14,756 nucleotides of DNA from Beroe ovata. Lineage: Eukaryota; Ctenophora; Nuda; Beroida; Beroidae. This document shows positions 1 through 9,415 of the stretch, piece by piece (position 1 is the stretch's first letter; each line of letters opens with the position of its first letter). The translations under genes were made by a program, and so were the position numbers. The notes beneath the pieces were generated by a model that was given only the letters and a program-made list of their open reading frames with translations, searched no databases and was not told where the DNA came from. The stretch spans positions 86,811 through 101,566 of the forward strand of contig CAMPET010000183.1 of the NCBI GenBank assembly GCA_946803715.1, given 5' to 3'.

Positions 1-22
1 TGTGTGTGTGTGTGTGTGTGTG
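1..22. repeat. (TG)n microsatellite at left edge
   Basis: Eleven TG dinucleotides begin the window. They match in length the (GT)11 at the right edge and probably mark an assembly break. Confidence 0.95.
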
Positions 23-1980
23 ACTGTCTATAGCTGTCTACATGTAATAACAAGTGCACCCCAGTACATGATATGGTATTGAGTAGGGGTGACCGGCAAT
101 GAGTTGACTAATCATGATCGAGGGAGAGAGAGAGGGTCAGAATGACAGTTCCATCACTCATATAATCAACAGTCATCATCATTACTCCCGAAATGATAAA
201 TTGATGGGATTGCGGGTGATCGTGGGAGAGATAAGCAATCGTCTCAGGAGAACGAGAGAGAAAATCAAACAAACACATTACACAGACACACACAAACATG
301 AATACACTCACAGACACACAAAAACTCTCCTTAATCACAAACAAGCAAGAGTGGAAGTATAACAAAGAAGAAACTTTCTCAAATCACTTTGTACTATACG
401 CGCTCAACAACAACGACAGCAACCATTATACCGACGGATCCCTAATGGATCCAATAATTGATTGATATATGTTCATTATTATTAAACAACACACATATGC
501 CGCACGCTCATTATCATTACAACAGTGATTATTTATCCCTCATCCCATCTCCAGCAGTAGTGTTTATTATAACTCGCTCCACAATCACTGATTATTGAAT
601 TATGGAATTACTGAGAAGAGATTTTGGGTGAAATTTACGGCTGAAATTTGGTAGGAAAAACGGCTTCCATGTGAAATCTTCAGAGAGACTAGAAACATAT
701 GGTGTCAAACAACTTGACAACAGTATAATATGAGGTTTATCAACTGCACGCTACTACACAAGACGTCTCTATACAAGACGTCTCCATACAAGACGTTTCT
801 ATACAAGGCGCTACTAAGATACTTGGGTCAGCAGCTACTACTACAACTTCCCGTACTGAGAAAGAGAGAATATAGGTGGTACACGCCTATACTCGGATAT
901 AGACGATACCCATTATATATAGAAGCTGATCCCGGACTGATGTAATCTATAAACACAGGAGATATATCTATAACACAGGATATTGTACTCATGATATATT
1001 TACCAAACCCATGGGATATCACTATATGTGCTTGTACGTGATCCACAACAAGCTGGGTATATAATTCTAGGCACTGATCCTCAATCATGACCTACAGGAG
1101 TCATATCCCGGATGGTTATATGTCCAGGGAGATTTGCATATATCTCTGACCATACAATCATATCATGTGTAGGTTGGAATATCTCTGGTCACGTCTCGGT
1201 AGATTCCTGCAATAATCTCCAGGCAGTATCTCATCTCTCTAAATGCATGATCTACTGCAGACCAATCCTCGGGCCATGGTTGCGAGGGATAATAGACCAT
1301 GATGTTCTGGTCATATCATGTCATGGGTTAGAGATACGGTTGTACAGATTACAAGTACCGACAACCAATTATTGAGGACTATAAAGCAATTATTGAGGAC
1401 TATGAGGATCGGCAAGAATGATATTATGTACCAGTGGTACTTATCGTAATTTTTCTGTCGGATTAATAATTGTAAGGAATAACAAGCGAAATTTCCCCTT
1501 CTATCATTTGGTTCCATATCCAAAAATTAAAATTAGTTCCTGTCATACTTAGAGCGGAGCGAAATGGGAGTATAATAGAATTTCTCATTTGGCCTGTCAC
1601 GCGTGATATATGTCACCATGGTGAAATATCATGTTTCCACGGTGACACTGACACTGATTTGACGGGACACAGCAAGGTTTCCATGAGTGTCTCCTGTCAC
1701 AGCGGCTTTCACTGATATGTTGTCATGGTAATTCATCCGTTCCACATCGGGATACCTCCCCACCTTGACACCACTTCAACCCGATACTTTGACACCACCT
1801 TGAGCCTTGACAGCGCTTTACTTCAACACTATAGTCTACCTTGACCATGCTCATACAATTTTGAGACTTTTGATTAAAAATTGAATCTGCTATAGCCGGT
1901 ATAGTTAAAAACCAATCAAGGTTTACTAATATCAAAAACTCACCCCTCCTTTCTTTGCTTCTTTAGCTGTGTTAGCGCTG
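23..1980. other. left flank with no supportable gene
   Basis: Beyond the TG repeat and the 15-bp minisatellite, this stretch holds short palindromic words (CATATCATG, GATATATC, and CACCATGGTG at about 1615). A minus-strand open stretch at 365-108 reads ETIAYLSHDHPQSH and so on but lacks a consensus acceptor. No exon of the neighbouring gene could be confirmed here. Confidence 0.5.
756..815. repeat. 15-bp minisatellite, four copies
   Basis: Units ATACAAGACGTCTCT, each with one or a few changes, at 756, 771, 786 and 801. Confidence 0.9.
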
Positions 1981-2055
1981 ATCAGCTTCTGCCAGTATCG
2001 TCGCTGTTTGAAACGGAAAAGCAACTCAGCGATGAAGCTTTCTGACATGTGAACC
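1944..2055 (-). CDS. probable terminal exon, with a second open frame
   Basis: The acceptor is CTCTTGTGCAG after a pyrimidine-rich tract. In the phase delivered by the previous exon, the coding part is 2055-1982, GFTCQKASSLSC through DDTGRS to TGA. Another frame is open across the full 112 nt to a strong donor (GTGAGT at 1943). It reads MSESFIAELLFRFKQRRY and then WQKLISANTAKEAKK, a helical, basic sequence that looks more protein-like. That reading would need an undetected phase-shifting exon in the 1333-nt intron, or membership in a different transcript. Confidence 0.5.
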
Positions 2056-3902
2056 CTGCACAAGAGGGCGGTGTCAAGATGGATTCAGGGGAGAAGGGGG
2101 TGTGCCGATGAGTTGTGCTTCTCCAGTAGTGAGTGTGTGTGAGGTGTGCCAAGCAGTGTTGTGCCAATGTGTGATGGTGTCTCATCGTGTTATTGTGACA
2201 CATGGCGGGAGAGTGATAGTGGTTGTGAGAGGGCAGTGCAGGCCATATTGGGTCCAGGATAAGATGACATAGAGTGTGTCGGTGCACGCCAAGAGATACC
2301 TATCTACCCAAAAGATGTCAGTGTACGTGAGCATTTGAGGATAGCTCCCAAATGGGTTAACCGATTGACTTGAAACTNTGATCACTAAACAGCTCGTGAT
2401 TATTGGTTATCATTTCAGATCGTTATTCTGACGAGCTGAATTACAGATCAAAAGTAGGGATCATCTGAGAGAAGTAGATTACTCTAGTCAAAGAAATGAA
2501 CAAATCAATTACTTAATCAGCTAATTACCTCTGAACAGGAAGCAGAACCATTCTTTACAGGGAAGGCCTCGGCAAAGTGAGCGCTATGAAATGAGACCGG
2601 TTACCTATCACTGCATCTTGATGCACAACGCTCTCATTTCCGCAAAACGAACTTTTTGAAAATGGATACATTTCGTACCGCTGTTGAGACATCATAATTT
2701 CTCTCAACACAAGCTAACACTTAGTAATTAGCTCTAAAACGTCCCAATAAAACGTTTACTCGCTAGGGAGAGTAATAGGATGCTATTGTTGAAGATGGCT
2801 AGTAGTCTCTATATATCATTGGCTAGCTATAAACAGGGATGAGCTTTAAATTTTACCAAGTGAAAAGTTGAAACAGCCTCCAAAACAAGGGGAGTGAAGG
2901 ACATACCAAGGGATTAAGAGAGGGACAGAAGAGGAACCGAGGGAATGTGTTGGAGGGGGTTGGTGTGTTAATCTTCCACACACACCCTCCCCACCAGCCA
3001 GAACACCTGTATACTTATAGCTTAACTTTAGATCATCGGCATAGCGACTATAGAGGCATACTTCATTACGTGCAGAGGCATATTAAAAAACGAAATAATG
3101 ACCACCAACTATTGGACATAGGTCTTAGGTGCCAGTTTCTACCGATTTGTCAGCTGCGGTAAGAATATGATCGACAACCTTGATCAATGATCATATACGA
3201 GCCGAGGAAAAAAAATAAGTAAATAGAGGGGGGACATGTCTTGATCGGAGAAATATTCCGCTAAATAAGCGAANCCTCAAGTGATCTACTCGGACCTGTG
3301 TAGAATAAACACAATAATAATGTGAGACACAGTTCGATAGGACAACTCTGTGATTACATTCTCAGTTATAATAGAACGTGTAACTCACCTGGGAACGCCA
3401 TTCCAATGTCAATGGGTAGGGAGTGTCTTGCTTTGATTATTCTTTCATACTCATGGTGATTCGGCATCCTGTAACGGATTGTTTAATAAGAGTAGAAACT
3501 GAGGCACAGAAGTAACCACGACTAGCGGGAAACTTCAACTTCTATCTATTGAGATGGTAACACAACTCAGTTGCATGCTCTTATTATCAACACGATGTGA
3601 GTAATTGGGAGTTGAATGTCAATAATAACTCACGAGTTTTCATCATCACTCTGATCTGTGATACTGAGCGATGAGCTGAATGGGGACGCTAGAGATGTTG
3701 ACAGTGACGCTTGTACGTCACAGTGATTCATCAGTCTCAACAACTCGTCCTGTTTTTAACAACAACGAGTAATATATGAACAAATCGTGGAATTGTGTCT
3801 CACTATTCTTTCAGACGAATATTGAGAGTGATGAACAATATTGAACACTGCAACTGAGCAGTATGTATGTGTATGGTTTTGTGTGTGTGTGTGTGTGTGT
3901 GT

Positions 3903-3934
<32 letters not shown>

Positions 3935-4582
3935 CTGTGTGTGTGTGTATATATGTGCAATACCTGTGTTATACCCGTCTGTCCCGGTGACTCAGTGCTG
4001 TACAAATCTTTAGGAGCTCTATCGAAAGCAGTGGTCAAATCCCACATCTGTATAGCTCCGTCCTCGTGACCTGCAGATAGTGAGCAGTTCGAGAGATGGT
4101 ATGCGGGTTGAGAAAGGGAGAGATGGTGAGCGGGTTGACAATGGGAGAGATGGNNNGAGAGATGGTGAGCGGGTTGGGAAAGGGAGAGATGGTGAGCAGG
4201 TCGAGAGATGGTGAGCGGGTTGAGAAAGGGAGAGATAGTGAGCGGGTTGAGAATGGGAGAGATGGGGAGAGGGTTGAGATTAAATATTGTGTGGCTCTGT
4301 AATTCTGTAAGTCTGTAAAATTACAGATGTTTAAATGCTACTTCCAGATTATTCCTAACTCCGTGAATGCAATGAGAAACAACATATTGTGAACTTGTGA
4401 AGATGTGAGTTAACCCCTCCCTCACCAGTGAGGATGTATCGCCTCATGCGGGTCCTTGTCGCACTGTCACACTCGTGGAGACAGTAGGATGTGATGTTAG
4501 TGCCGTCAACACTCCTTAGTGCACACAGTCGCTTCCCCGTGGAGGCCAGCGATACGAACATCTCATTACTGGTTTGCACAAC
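1982..4582 (-). CDS. KCTD3: KCTD3/SHKBP1-family BTB-WD40 protein, C-terminal five exons (partial)
   Basis: Exons run 4582-4426, 4070-3964, 3749-3634, 3468-3389 and 2055-1982. Every junction is GT..AG, phases match throughout (0/1, 1/0, 0/2, 2/1, stop), and the sum is 534 nt, or 177 residues plus TGA. Exon 1 reads VVQTSNEMFVSLASTGKR and then a VDG..CLHEC segment. Across the first junction it gives RRYILTGHEDGAIQMWDL, a WD40 GH..WD repeat with the family hallmark QMWDLTTA. Exon 3 opens with DELLRLMNHCDV, matching the conserved stretch that follows the propeller in KCTD3 and SHKBP1. The tail is Ser-rich and ends SNSDDTGRS. In vertebrates these proteins are cytoplasmic adaptors (KCTD3 with HCN channels, SHKBP1 with CIN85/SH3KBP1); the role here is inferred. 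No BTB domain or earlier WD repeats were found upstream. The first three exons are near certain; the fourth and fifth are weaker. Confidence 0.82.
2056..3388 (-). other. long last intron of the KCTD3/SHKBP1-like fragment
   Basis: Contains the isolated satellite fragment, two N positions and a pyrimidine-rich stretch before the acceptor. A possible skipped exon at 2583-2529 (acceptor TTTCATAG, donor CAGAG/GTAATT) is open in two frames but stops in the phase supplied here. Confidence 0.45.
2298..2377. repeat. isolated diverged satellite monomer fragment
   Basis: Shares ACCCAAAA.ATGTCAGT, GTGAGCATTTGAGGATAGCTC and CCGATTGACTTGAAACT with the 172-bp satellite in the same order and spacing, then diverges after an N at 2378. 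It lies in the last intron of the KCTD3/SHKBP1-like fragment, so the family is also dispersed as single copies. Confidence 0.85.
3389..3468 (-). CDS. probable fourth exon of the KCTD3/SHKBP1-like fragment
   Basis: This 80-nt segment sits between acceptor CCGTTACAG and donor TTCCCAG/GTGAGT. It is phase 2 in and 1 out, fitting both neighbours, and reads MPNHHEYERIIKARHSLP then IDIGMAFP. The sequence is not recognisable as a family motif, as expected for the poorly conserved C-terminal tail. Support comes from the splice signals and phase only. Confidence 0.6.
3634..3749 (-). CDS. KCTD3/SHKBP1-like exon with post-propeller conserved helix
   Basis: This 116-nt exon starts at acceptor TTAAAAACAG in phase 0 and ends at donor AACTC/GTGAGT in phase 2. 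It reads DELLRLMNHCDV and then a Ser-rich stretch ending SDDENS. The first dozen residues match the (E/D)ELL..L..CD(L/V) element that follows the WD repeats in KCTD3 and SHKBP1. If the donor were not used, a TGA follows after one codon, giving a shorter isoform. Confidence 0.82.
3881..3949. repeat. long (GT)n / (CA)n microsatellite in an intron
   Basis: About 65 bp of GT repeat interrupted by two CT steps. On the transcribed minus strand it is a CA repeat just past the donor at 3963, the position where hnRNP-L-type proteins can affect splicing in animals. Confidence 0.95.
3964..4070 (-). CDS. KCTD3/SHKBP1-like exon carrying the terminal WD40 motif
   Basis: This 107-nt exon lies between acceptor CTATCTGCAG and donor ACACAG/GTATTG. 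It completes the split Gly codon and reads HEDGAIQMWDLTTAFDRAP, then a Ser/Pro-containing linker ending GITQ. It is the most diagnostic exon in the window for the family. The intron after it (3750-3963) begins with a long CA repeat on the transcribed strand about a dozen bases past the donor. The intron before it (4071-4425) carries a purine-rich minisatellite. Confidence 0.87.
4090..4279. repeat. purine-rich 27-29 bp minisatellite in an intron
   Basis: Imperfect repeats of GAGAGATGGTGAGCGGGTTGAG-type sequence with internal variants, broken by NNN at 4154-4156. It fills much of the intron between the first two visible KCTD3/SHKBP1-like exons. The N run suggests the copy number was not resolved. 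Confidence 0.9.
4426..4582 (-). CDS. KCTD3/SHKBP1-like exon with STGKR..VDG segment
   Basis: This 157-nt exon is bounded by acceptor CATTCCCAG and donor CACTG/GTGAGG and is phase 0 in, 1 out. It encodes 52 residues of the late WD40 propeller, including FVSLASTGKR, LRSVDG, CLHEC and RRYILT. In-frame reading beyond the donor soon loses family similarity, and the next exon restores it exactly. The phase-0 start means a further upstream exon is expected; none was found in the satellite-filled DNA between here and 6413. Confidence 0.85.
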
Positions 4583-4738
4583 CTGGGAATGTGAGATTGA
4601 GGGAGCACAATTTCTGAGCTAACTCCTCACAAAACTGGTGAAAAATGCAATTTCAGGTCCAGCTTGAGCTGATGCACTTAAGCACGGAAAGGCTTTGTGG
4701 ACATCGGCTGGCTTCCTACATGAGTTAATAGCCACCAT

Positions 4739-5598
4739 AACCCCTTATCGACCCAAAACATGTCAGTTTCAGTGAGCATTTGAGGATAGCTCTTTGACGG
4801 ATCGACCGATTGACTTGAAACTTCTACCATAGCTCAAGGACCATTAGAAACTCGGACAACCAAAATTTCACGTCAATCCGATGATCGGTTCCCGAGTTAG
4901 TGGCCGCCATAACCCCTTATCGACCCAAAACATGTCAGTTTCAGTGAGCATTTGAGGATAGCTCTTTGACGGATCGACCGATTGACTTGAAACTTCTACC
5001 ATAGCTCAAGGACCATTAGAAACTCGGACAACCAAAATTTCACGTCAATCCGATGATCGGTTCCCGAGTTAGTGGCCGCCATAACCCCTTATCGACCCAA
5101 AACATGTCAGTTTCAGTGAGCATTTGAGGATAGCTCTTTGACGGATCGACCGATTGACTTGAAACTTCTACCATAGCTCAAGGACCATTAGAAACTCGGA
5201 CAACCAAAATTTCACGTCAATCCGATGATCGGTTCCCGAGTTAGTGGCCGCCATAACCCCTTATCGACCCAAAACATGTCAGTTTCAGTGAGCATTTGAG
5301 GATAGCTCTTTGACGGATCGACCGATTGACTTGAAACTTCTACCATAGCTCAAGGACCATTAGAAACTCGGACAACCAAAATTTCACGTCAATCCGATGA
5401 TCGGTTCCCGAGTTAGTGGCCGCCATAACCCCTTATCGACCCAAAACATGTCAGTTTCAGTGAGCATTTGAGGATAGCTCTTTGACGGATCGACCGATTG
5501 ACTTGAAACTTCTACCATAGCTCAAGGACCATTAGAAACTCGGACAACCAAAATTTCACGTCAATCCGATGATCGGTTCCCGAGTTAGTGGCCGCCAT
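4739..5598. repeat. 172-bp satellite array, five near-identical monomers
   Basis: Monomers start at 4739, 4911, 5083, 5255 and 5427, exactly 172 bp apart, and appear identical by eye. Each contains the markers CGACCCAAAACATGTCAG, TTTGAGGATAGCTC, GACTTGAAACTT and CCGATGATCGG. No long ORF crosses the array. The unit is close to nucleosome length. The array lies upstream of the first visible KCTD3/SHKBP1-like exon. Confidence 0.95.
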
Positions 5599-5770
5599 AA
5601 CCCCTCATCCGCCCAAATCATATCAGTTTGAGTGAGCATTTGAGGAGAACTCCCAAACGGATTGACCGATTGACTTGAAACTTCTACCATAGCTCAAGGA
5701 CCATCAGAAATTCGGACAACCAATCTTTCACGTCAATCTGACAGTCGGATCCCAAGTTAAGGGCCAGCAA
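5599..5770. repeat. diverged sixth satellite monomer
   Basis: This follows the array at the same 172-bp spacing but carries many substitutions (for example CTCATCCGCCC for CTTATCGACCC, and AACTCCCAAACGG for AGCTCTTTGACGG). The contrast with the identical upstream copies indicates recent amplification or homogenisation of the first five only. Confidence 0.9.
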
Positions 5771-5872
5771 AAGTCCTTATCCGCCTAAAACATGTCAGTT
5801 TCAAGACTATAGCGTTGCTTGGTATAGTCTTGAAACTTCCATCATAGCTCAAGGACCAGTAGAAACAGTAGA
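5771..5872. repeat. rearranged satellite remnant with perfect hairpin
   Basis: A seventh, shortened monomer. Its centre is replaced by a 15-bp perfect inverted repeat (5797-5811 and 5823-5837, AGTTTCAAGACTATA and its complement) around an 11-nt loop. The outer arm bases coincide with GTTTCA and TGAAACT sequences already present in the monomer. Confidence 0.8.
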
Positions 5873-6412
5873 CCAGTAAGCAAGAGTCTGGGGCGCAGCC
5901 CCCAGGTGCCACCCAATTTTTGTGTCTAGATTTCGATGTTAAGGTGAAATCATGCACGATCATTGTCATTTTCATAGAATGCAGAGTAGGTGTCAAGGGT
6001 ACAGCCCCTAAAAGCCACACGTTTCTAGCCTTTGGTGTGACCGAGGATTAGTTTTCGACGGAGGATTAAATCGTGGCAGAGCATAAATTTTTTGATAACC
6101 TAAAAAAATTCCAAATAGATTCGAAATTTTATGAAGGGTTGATTAACTTTTATGACAGTTTCATAAGTACTGACTTAATTAGAACCCACCTCAGACTGAT
6201 CATATATGTCAATGACATAGTCACCAACAAGAGAATTGTCCTGAACGTAGATCTGATATGAGTTTACCATATCCAGAGTCGAACGTCGCCCCCTTAACAT
6301 AAACTGAGAGAAATTTATCAAAACCTTATACATTATACGCAATACACTTTTTCCATATTACTTCACACTTTTTGGTTTAACTCTATGCTCATTGGCATTG
6401 CTTTGCAATCTC
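5873..6412. other. intergenic stretch with GGGGC(T/A)G..CCCC repeat-like motifs
   Basis: The part around 5890-6010 has GGGGCGCAGCCCCC and GTACAGCCCC, typical of dispersed invertebrate repeats, but no ends or ORF. 6070-6410 is AT-rich. No AATAAA is seen shortly downstream of the secreted-protein stop on the minus strand. Confidence 0.45.
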
Positions 6413-7126
6413 TCACAAAGTATTCACCTTGTATTGATCCGAATCAAGGGGCAGTATTGCTTTGTGTGGTGGTGCTCCAACTGATATTATTGCTGTGTAA
6501 TCATTATCTGCAAATCAGTTTCAATAAGAATGGTAGCTAAGAAACATGTTGTATAAAAGAAATCTGGATTCATTCTACCTGTTTCTTCACAGTTAACAAT
6601 TTCATTATCAACCCTGTATTCTGCCTTGCATCCTTGGCAATAATTGCTTGTACACTCTGCATAAGGGGCACTAGGACACTCAGAAACAGAGCAGGGGTCT
6701 TCAAGACATGCATAGGCTTCCACACACTCACCAAGAGTTTTTGTTACGAAATCTGCATAGGAAACAGTTGTCAGAAGAAATCAAACAAATTTTGTCAGTT
6801 CTTTGCAGATAAAAGATTTATAAGCACCTGTGAAAGTGGTGACTTCACTCTGAGATGAATCTAAAATAGCTAAATCGGCTAATCCTGTACATTGGAAATA
6901 ATTGATTCTCTTGATACCAGAGGTCTCACTAAAGTTTATCTGTAATTGGATAGGAGTGTTAGGAAGAAAAAAATGCAAAAAACAAATAGGATATGGACAC
7001 GTTACTTACATTTTGGGTCTCAAACGGTTTAATGGTCCCAGTGAATGAGTCTCCTTGTGATATTTCTTCTCCTATCACTGCCAAAAAAGAACCAAAAGAC
7101 AAAGCTAAGATCATTCCATGGTTCAT
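6413..7126 (-). CDS. secreted cysteine-rich protein, four exons, complete
   Basis: Exons are 7126-7010, 6939-6828, 6752-6579 and 6507-6413, with introns of 70, 75 and 71 nt. All junctions are GT..AG with matching phases (0, 1, 1), giving about 165 residues. The start is ATG at 7126 (A at -3); upstream in-frame codons before it include only a TTG start. MNHGMILALSFGSFLAVIG is a signal peptide. The N-terminal half has an NFS glycosylation sequon and one Cys. Exon 3 holds a dense Cys module, CVEAYACLEDPCSVSECP then CTSNYCQGCKAEY and NC, with the (D/N)YCxGC pattern seen in many animal extracellular proteins. The tail NDYTAIISVGAPPHKAIL ends VNTL then TGA. The last exon also contains a possible donor (AAG/GTGAAT), so a longer isoform is possible. 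The function is not recognised; an extracellular role is inferred. Confidence 0.72.
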
Positions 7127-7679
7127 TCTTGGGGCAAAGTACAGTTTATCTAGCAGACTTCTATTGAAAATATAACTCAATCATCTCAACATGATGATAG
7201 AAAAGCTATGAAACTTTGAGCTCCCATAAGTCTTCGAGAATGTGTCAATAGTCAATGCCAAAATAAGAGAGTTAAGTGTAGATAAGGGAGTTATTTAATG
7301 ATAGCTAAGAAATATTTATTGGTGCTTAAGTACTCAATTGAAACAAGAAAGGTCGAACTATTGTGTTGAACTAATTATTGTGACAATTCTTTTTTACTTT
7401 TTTTCATTGAGAACAAAAAACGAATGAATTACATTACCACAGTTACATATAGCAACAAACAATTGCGACAATACTGAATACTCAAATCAAAGAACACTAA
7501 AGGAACAAACAGTTTAGGCTTCAGCTTCGATAGATTCACCCACAAAAAACAGGGATTCAGTGACAGATGACAAACATGTAAGTTTAAAAATGCGCCGGCG
7601 TGGACCCAATTTGTATTTAATCATTTGAGCCTGACCCAGCACGTAGCACCCAAGTACGGCATTTAGTATTCATGCAACA

Positions 7680-7970
7680 ATGCAAATTGCATCTGTCGCG
7701 CGCGCGATCAACGCGCTCGGCGCCATGGACGCGCAAGCCATGCGCGTCTTGATAGATTTTACACAACCTATGCATATGTTTCTCGCGTGCGCGCCTTCAC
7801 GTTCAAGTCGATATCGCGTTTTCGAAATTCGAATTTTATAGATGGAGGCGCCGCGCGCGCGAAGAGCTGAGGTCAGAGGCAGAAGTCTCGGCGACCATTA
7901 CATCGACACGATATAATAGCGGCATAGCGCGCCGCACAATGCAGCTGCACCACGCGACGCAAAATGACAT
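7680..7970. promoter_or_regulatory. CpG-rich block
   Basis: Dense CG steps in otherwise AT-leaning DNA, including TCGCGCGCGCGA and CCGCGCGCGCGAAG runs and several GGCGCC/GCGCGC palindromes. It lies about 550 bp upstream of the secreted-protein start codon. It could be a CpG-island promoter or a GC-rich mobile-element remnant; no ORF or terminal repeats were recognised. Confidence 0.45.
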
Positions 7971-8021
7971 CATACATAATTTTCAAACCGCTTGGCTTTT
8001 TTTATAAAAGTTTTATATTTA

Positions 8022-8262
8022 TTGATCAAGATTGAAGAACTCAAAACTTTAGGTCAGTTTCATGACAAATTGAAACAAGAAATTCGATAACAACATCAAA
8101 GTATATTATCATTATAACTTTTTTCATATTTCGTATTTCATAATTCAACATATATGCAAATGGATCAAGAATTCAAAACTTTAGGTCATTTTCATGACAA
8201 ATTGAAACAAGAAGTTCGATAACAACATCCAACTATATTATCATCAATCATCATAATGAGAG
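8022..8262. repeat. direct duplication of about 105 bp
   Basis: Two diverged copies at about 8023-8127 and 8162-8262 share GATCAAGA, CAAAACTTTAGGTCA, TTTCATGACAAATTGAAACA and TTCGATAACAACATC in the same order. There is no ORF. The flanks are AT-rich. Confidence 0.88.
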
Positions 8263-8468
8263 TGCTGTGGCCCGCCTCCCTTTATTGTTGGAGTTAACAT
8301 GCAAACAGGCTGGCGCCACTCAGCCTGCCTCCCTTGGCCTAACACTTGTTGACAAAGCCACAGCCAAGTGAAAATAGCTTGGAGTGAAGCATGAAGCGGG
8401 GATAACTCTCTATGTGTCATATCTTTCTCCCATCATTGAGTCATTCTCTTCTGCGGAGTCCATTGGTA

Positions 8469-8620
8469 TCTGGAACAAGTTATCTGATATGGAACAAGTC
8501 ATCTGATCAGGAACAAGTCATCTGATCTGGAACAAGTCATCTGATCTGGAACAAGTCATCTGATCTGGAACAAGTTATCTGATCTGGAACAAGTCATCTG
8601 ATCTGGAACAAGTCATCTGA
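8469..8620. repeat. 19-bp minisatellite, eight copies
   Basis: Unit TCTGGAACAAGTCATCTGA in exact 19-bp register from 8469, with variants (GTTATC in copies 1 and 6, TATGG in copy 2, TCAGG in copy 3). A partial unit follows. Confidence 0.95.
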
Positions 8621-8845
8621 TCTGGATTACGTTGGCATTTCTTCAGTGCTAACTTGGTCTGTGTTCTTCGCCTTTGTGCTTCGCCTTTGTCTTTGCCAAC
8701 GAAACAAGAACATGTCAAAGCCACGGAAAAAACCCAAAAAACATTACAAGACATAAAGAAAAACATCTCGATATTACTGGACAGACTAACTTGTTTGTGG
8801 ATCAGACAAGGTAATACAAAGATGTAGAATTAATCCCACCTCCGA

Positions 8846-8942
8846 GCGTAACCTGGACGTGCGTAACCTGGACGTGCGTACTGCGTAACCTGGTCGTGCA
8901 TAAGTTCGACGGAAGTAACCTCGACATAAGTAACCTCGACGT
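8846..8942. repeat. 15-bp minisatellite (GTAACCTGGACGTGC type)
   Basis: About six units plus a short partial one, drifting from GCGTAACCTGGACGT to AAGTAACCTCGACGT. Confidence 0.88.
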
Positions 8943-8993
8943 GACATGCCTTGGGACCGATTCTACATCTTCCTTTACCATATTCGATCCACA

Positions 8994-9340
8994 AACATGC
9001 ACAGACATAACAAGCACAAACACTGAACACAAACACTGAATGGAACACTGACCGAAACACTGACAACTGCAGTGACTCCAATACTGACTCAGACACTGTC
9101 AAGCATGAGAAAATATCCTCCTTATCACTCGGAGTTCTTATTTAAAGACAACAATATCCAGTTCAAAAACAAGCAGCCCGATCTTTGAATCCGAAGAGTC
9201 TTTAAGTACATGCACAAACATAACAAGCACAAACACTGAACACAAGCACAGACATGCATAAAAAACACAAACACCGATTACAACGCTGACCAAAACAGTG
9301 ACTGATATAACAACACTTACTACAACGCTGACCAGTAGCA
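8994..9340. repeat. degenerate ACACTGA-rich repeat block with duplicated segment
   Basis: Scattered AACACTGA and AACGCTGACC motifs. A stretch including ACATAACAAGCACAAACACT occurs at about 9005-9035 and again at about 9217-9245. There is no coding signal. Confidence 0.7.
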
Positions 9341-9415
9341 GTTTAACAAACCAGAGTGTTTCATTGGATTCAAAAAAAGTCGGAGAATTCAGATGAGGAC
9401 GTGGGAAGAGCGCCG

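Noticed and set aside
3811-4069. Open frames through the GT/CA microsatellite on both strands
   Set aside because: Dinucleotide repeats give open frames by composition. Only the 3964-4070 part is coding, on the minus strand.
4739-5598. Hammerhead ribozyme in the satellite monomer
   Set aside because: GATGA and GAAAC words are present, but the required CTGATGA core and ordered stems were not found on either strand.
6073-6261. Plus-strand 62-codon open frame
   Set aside because: AT-rich, no ATG in good context, no splice signals and no recognisable motif.
6959-7180. Upstream start at 7180 for the secreted protein
   Set aside because: That codon is TTG. ATG at 7126 gives a clean signal peptide at the N-terminus.
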